The notes under the pieces: model-generated | What the model saw: only the letters and a program-made list of their open reading frames with translations | Database searches by the model: none | What the model was told of the DNA's origin: nothing | Part shown: piece after piece, positions 60,699 through 64,000 of the stretch | Layout: each line of letters starts with the position of its first letter | Position numbering within the stretch: position 1 is the stretch's first letter | DNA from: Bacteroidota bacterium | Lineage (GTDB): Bacteria; Bacteroidota; Bacteroidia; Chitinophagales; Chitinophagaceae | Assembly (NCBI GenBank): GCA_018267955.1 | Contig: JAFDXL010000001.1 | Coordinates: forward strand, 1-64,000 | Length of the DNA stretch: 64,000 nucleotides | Direction of reading: 5' to 3' | Translations under genes and position numbers: made by a program

Positions 60699-62339
60699 AT
60701 GCCAAAGATTCCTAACTGGGTTTTCATCCTGCTTGCCCTGCTGCACTTTTCTGCTGCGCGCATAGATATGATGGATATAGATGCCACACAATATGCCGAG
60801 ATAAGCAGGGAAATGATGCAAAGCGGTGACTACCTGCACCTGTACGACCGGGGCATCGACTACCTGGATAAGCCACCTATGCTGTTTTGGGTAAGCTCCC
60901 TGAGTATGAGGGTGTTTGGTGTAAACGATTTTGGATATAAGTTTCCATCCATATTATTTGCTATATGGGCGATGTATGCCGTTTATAGATTGGGCAGGTT
61001 GCTGTATGATGATGCAACAGGGCGGATGGCAGCTTTGATATTAGGATGTTGCCAGGGTATGTTCCTGATGACCAACGATGTGCGGACAGATACCATATTA
61101 ATGAGCTGCGTGATAACGGCGATATGGATGATCAAAGAATGCGAAGTAAAGCGGCGATGGCAATATGTGTTAGGAGGTACTGCAGCTATAGCCGCCGGTA
61201 TGATGGCAAAAGGGCCCATTGCCTTGATGGTGCCTATGTTTTGTTTTGGTAGCGACTGGGTACTGAAGCGGGATTGGAAAAAGATATTCAGCCCCTACCA
61301 TATTATAGATGTGATACTGATAGGCATCTTCCTGGTACCGATGAGCATAGGATTGTATCAGCAGTTTGATATGCACCCCGAAAAGACTGTTAACGGTATT
61401 ACAAATGTATCGGGCTTGCGCTTCTTCTACTGGTCGCAGAGCTTTGGCAGGATAACCGGTGAGAGCCCATGGAACAATCATGCACCCTTCGAATTCCTTT
61501 TTGTTGGTATGTTCTGGGCATTCCTGCCATGGATGTTTCTGTTCGTGCCTGCATTGGTGATCAATATTGTGCAGGTAATCAAACAAAAATTCAAACTATA
61601 CCCAAACCAGGAATTCCTCACCACCGGGGGCTTTATCCTTGCATACCTGGCATTGGGCTCTTCTAAATATCAATTACCGCACTACATATTCGTTGTATTC
61701 CCACTCGCTGCACTGATGGTGGCAAAGCTTATTGCAGATATGCTGAATGGTAAATATGCCGGATTGTTTAAGGTGATGAAACCATTCCAGCTAGTAGTAT
61801 CCTTTCTCATCATGATCGCAGCGTTAATGACGATCGTATATGTATTCCCCGGTAGTTTGTTCCTGACCGGGTTATGGATTGCAGCCCTGGTGATTTTGGT
61901 GTTTATTGTAACGAATAAAAAGATCAGTTATAAATTCTTCTGGGCAAGCGCTGCGTCCATCATGCTGGCCAATGTTTTTATTACACATCATTTTTACTAC
62001 AACCTGCTGAAGTATCAATTAGGCACGGCGGTGGGTAAATACATCAAACAACACAATGTACCTTCAAATGGACTGCTAGTGTACAAACTGGATCATCCAT
62101 TGAACGCCATGCATTTTTATGCAGACAGGCTGGTGGCAGAAGATACGCTTGGACTGGTGCCGGGAAAGATTGTGCTGACATCGCCGGAAGGATTAACTGC
62201 ACTAAATGAGCAACAAACACATTATGAAATGTTGCAGCAGGGAGATTATTTTAAAGTAAGCGAATTAACGCCGGAATTCCTGAACCCGGCAACCAGGGAT
62301 AAAGCAGTGATGAAATATTACTTATTAAAATTGCAATAG
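60699..62339 (+). CDS. ArnT-like glycosyltransferase family 39 protein
   Basis: The 546-residue integral membrane protein has about twelve helices. The first periplasmic loop contains DIDATQYAEISREMMQSGDY and LDKPPMLFWVSSLSMRVFG, the family's acidic active-site region, and later GMMAKGPIALMVP. Such enzymes use polyprenyl-phosphate sugars as donors and glycosylate lipid A or proteins in the periplasm. The sugar and acceptor are unknown. A perfect terminator follows. Confidence 0.9.
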   Translation: MPKIPNWVFILLALLHFSAARIDMMDIDATQYAEISREMMQSGDYLHLYDRGIDYLDKPPMLFWVSSLSMRVFGVNDFGYKFPSILFAIWAMYAVYRLGRLLYDDATGRMAALILGCCQGMFLMTNDVRTDTILMSCVITAIWMIKECEVKRRWQYVLGGTAAIAAGMMAKGPIALMVPMFCFGSDWVLKRDWKKIFSPYHIIDVILIGIFLVPMSIGLYQQFDMHPEKTVNGITNVSGLRFFYWSQSFGRITGESPWNNHAPFEFLFVGMFWAFLPWMFLFVPALVINIVQVIKQKFKLYPNQEFLTTGGFILAYLALGSSKYQLPHYIFVVFPLAALMVAKLIADMLNGKYAGLFKVMKPFQLVVSFLIMIAALMTIVYVFPGSLFLTGLWIAALVILVFIVTNKKISYKFFWASAASIMLANVFITHHFYYNLLKYQLGTAVGKYIKQHNVPSNGLLVYKLDHPLNAMHFYADRLVAEDTLGLVPGKIVLTSPEGLTALNEQQTHYEMLQQGDYFKVSELTPEFLNPATRDKAVMKYYLLKLQ

Positions 62340-62340
62340 A

Positions 62341-62370
62341 AAAGGGCCGGTACAATACCGGCCCTTTTTA
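62341..62370 (+). terminator. Terminator after the GT39 gene
   Basis: AAAGGGCCGGTA (62341-62352) pairs with TACCGGCCCTTT (62356-62367) around CAA, then T. It can serve both strands because the convergent gene ends 11 bases away. Confidence 0.92.
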
Positions 62371-62380
62371 CATTATGCTG

Positions 62381-63076
62381 TTATTTAAACTGCCTGAAGA
62401 AATAAGTAGTGCCTTCACTTTCCATGATCAGGTCGTTATCCTGGCATTTGATCACCTTAAACTGGCGATTGTCTTTGCCTTCGCAATACAGTGTTTGATT
62501 GCTATAGCTTTTTATCACCCAGGAAGGTGCATTATCGGCATCGCGACGGGAATATACATTACCCCAGATACCATCTTTTTCTGATGGAAATATTTCTATT
62601 GATTTTACCTGCCTGCTGTAGTCAATAGATTCCTTCTTTTTGTCGCTGGTACCTTTGTAAACAGACCATTGTCCTGCCATTTGCTGGATGCTGTTTACCG
62701 GAGCATTCATTTCCTGGTGCACAGGTGCATAATCAGACTTAGGCTCTGTATAAGGCGCAAATTCATAAATGCCGGCATCGTCGCGCAATACCAGTTTATT
62801 TGGTTTGCGTTCCGTTATAAGAAATTGGCGGGCGCCCATATCCAGCGAGTTATTCTCTATTTTATAAGTGCCGCGATAGATAAATCCGCCGGCTTTTTGC
62901 CATACATACTCGTTACCGGTCAGGAATTTGATCATGATGGTATCTGTATAGGCAATCGTTTCTTTTGCAGATTTTTTGCGGGATACTTCTTTCCAATTGC
63001 CCGAAAGGCTGTTTTTATCGCCACAAAAACCCAGTACCGGGGTGATAAACAGTGAGAGGAATAATATTTTTTTCAT
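62381..63076 (-). CDS. Exported lipocalin-like protein of unknown function
   Basis: The 231-residue protein has a signal peptide (SLFITPVLGFC); a lipoprotein is possible but the lipobox is weak. LSGNWKEVSRKKSAKETIAY followed by FIYRGTYKIENNSLDMG looks like the start of a lipocalin-like beta-barrel, and MAGQWSVYKGTSDKKKESID repeats the pattern later, so two small domains may be present. No ligand can be assigned. It is convergent with the GT39 gene. Confidence 0.6.
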   Translation of the reverse strand: MKKILFLSLFITPVLGFCGDKNSLSGNWKEVSRKKSAKETIAYTDTIMIKFLTGNEYVWQKAGGFIYRGTYKIENNSLDMGARQFLITERKPNKLVLRDDAGIYEFAPYTEPKSDYAPVHQEMNAPVNSIQQMAGQWSVYKGTSDKKKESIDYSRQVKSIEIFPSEKDGIWGNVYSRRDADNAPSWVIKSYSNQTLYCEGKDNRQFKVIKCQDNDLIMESEGTTYFFRQFK

Positions 63077-63143
63077 AAACTTTGTCTTAGCGTTACAAGG
63101 TCAAAAATATTCAAAATAATGTAACGGGTTAACATTAATCATC

Positions 63144-63935
63144 ATGCCATCAAGTACACTTAATATCAGTATCATTCAGCCCGATATTATTTGGGAAGAT
63201 AAAAAAGCCAACCTCGAGCAATATGAAGCCATGATTGCAGGGATAGAAGAAAAAAGGGAGATCGTGGTATTGCCTGAAATGTTCTCTACCGGTTTCAGCA
63301 TGAGCCCCGAAACTTTGGCAGAACCAATGGATGGCACTACGGTGCAGTGGATGAAGGATATAGCCAGGAAATACAAGTGCATTCTCACCGGTAGCGTGAT
63401 AATAGAAGAGGATGGCAACTACTACAACCGCCTGTTATGGGTGCAGCCGGATGGACAGGTAGGTAAATACGATAAAAGGCACCTTTTTGGTTACGCAGAT
63501 GAGGACCAACACTATACCCCCGGCAATAAGCGATTGATAACCAGTGTGAAAGGATTCAGGATTTGCCCGATGGTGTGTTATGACCTTCGGTTCCCGGTAT
63601 GGGCGCGCAATCTTAACAAGGAATACGATGTACTGATATATGTAGCTAACTGGCCAGAAAAAAGGAGCATTGCCTGGCGGACCTTATTGCGCGCAAGGGC
63701 TATAGAAAACATGAGCTATGCAGTGGGTGTTAACCGCGTAGGTATAGATGGCAAAGGGCATCAATATATAGGGGAAAGCAGTGTTTTTGGCCCGCTTGGC
63801 GAAGAAATATGGCAACAAAAAGATCAGCCTGCTGTTCATACAGTGACATTGCAAAAGGACGTGATAGAAGAGGTAAGGGGGCATCTGCCTTTCCTGGAAG
63901 ATGCAGACAGGTTTATCATTGTAGACGAGGAATAG
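63144..63935 (+). CDS. Nitrilase-superfamily amidase (YafV/omega-amidase type)
   Basis: The 263-residue protein has the Glu-Lys-Cys triad: VVLPEMFSTGFSM (Glu near 45), GKYDKRHLFGYADED (Lys near 113) and MVCYDLRFPVWARN (Cys near 147). The sequence is nearest to YafV/omega-amidases, which hydrolyse 2-oxoglutaramate or 2-oxosuccinamate. It is cytoplasmic and has no partner gene nearby. The window ends 65 bases after it. Confidence 0.93.
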   Translation: MPSSTLNISIIQPDIIWEDKKANLEQYEAMIAGIEEKREIVVLPEMFSTGFSMSPETLAEPMDGTTVQWMKDIARKYKCILTGSVIIEEDGNYYNRLLWVQPDGQVGKYDKRHLFGYADEDQHYTPGNKRLITSVKGFRICPMVCYDLRFPVWARNLNKEYDVLIYVANWPEKRSIAWRTLLRARAIENMSYAVGVNRVGIDGKGHQYIGESSVFGPLGEEIWQQKDQPAVHTVTLQKDVIEEVRGHLPFLEDADRFIIVDEE

Positions 63936-63964
63936 GGCTATAAAACGAAGTCCTCATATTTCGC

Positions 63965-63972
63965 TACTTTTG
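63965..63972 (+). promoter_or_regulatory. Possible -7 element at the window edge
   Basis: TACTTTTG matches TAnnTTTG and may drive a gene beyond 64000. No clear -33 element was found. Confidence 0.3.
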
Positions 63973-64000
63973 CCCCCTCATTCACATCATAAAAAAGTAG

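Noticed and set aside
1-64000. tRNA, rRNA, CRISPR array, prophage or known defence system
   Set aside because: No cloverleaf-like gap sequence, array, phage structural gene or recognised defence gene was found by reading; a covariance-model scan would be the decisive test for tRNA.

Overview
The window looks like chromosomal DNA of a Bacteroidota bacterium, most likely of the Chitinophagaceae or a related family. Pointers are a protein with a type IX secretion (T9SS) sorting domain, many signal peptides and lipoproteins, Bacteroidota-type promoters (TTG/TTTG, about 20 nt, then TAnnTTTG close to the start codon), DUF2480, DUF1015 and MbnP proteins, and AT-rich intergenic repeats. No rRNA, tRNA, CRISPR array, prophage or plasmid gene was seen.

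Left part (1-8434): every gene is on the minus strand. They are a truncated 12-repeat beta-propeller protein, apaG, recX, mnmG, a T9SS-secreted PA-domain protein and nadA. A consensus ParB site (parS) lies inside mnmG and a near-palindromic one just upstream of it. The gap 8435-8955 has DnaA-box-like sequences and an AT-rich core framed by inverted repeats, and the first gene to its right (ppiD-like) runs the other way. I read this gap as a candidate chromosomal origin.

Middle part (8956-32859): folding, envelope and central metabolism genes. These are a PpiD-like chaperone, an MntR-type regulator, an L,D-transpeptidase, lutB with a deacetylase-like gene, a PagL-like protein, serC with DUF502 and DUF1015 genes, an aldo/keto reductase, a histone H1-like protein, a YihY protein, a flippase divergent from a GT4 glycosyltransferase, an antiporter, mreBCD and two LVIVD lipoproteins. 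A 38-nt copy of the GT4 gene's end sits beyond a small AT-rich gene, marking a rearrangement.

Central unusual locus (33041-45530): the large subunit of carbamoyl-phosphate synthase is split exactly between its two synthetase halves. The first half (carB-N) overlaps an SGNH hydrolase gene by one base. About 6.3 kb away the second half (carB-C, lacking the MGS regulatory domain) is the last gene of an operon carbamoyltransferase - DUF5989 - SxtJ - carB-C. The locus therefore appears to couple carbamoyl-phosphate production to O-carbamoylation of an unknown product, probably at the cell surface. A 3154-bp IS1595-type element has inserted into the terminator of carB-C. It carries a transposase, a P63C protein, an EGF-like lipoprotein and a large noncoding hairpin.

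Right part (45538-64000): a GNAT acetyltransferase, a probable metal (copper) locus (TonB receptor, Cys-rich membrane protein, MbnP, YHS lipoprotein), a thioesterase, a zinc-site-less M16 protein, msrB, nth, a thioredoxin-like protein, ubiX-mazG-large histidine kinase, murB with a dipeptide epimerase, an ArnT-like glycosyltransferase, a secreted protein and a nitrilase-family amidase. Convergent neighbours often overlap by a few bases.
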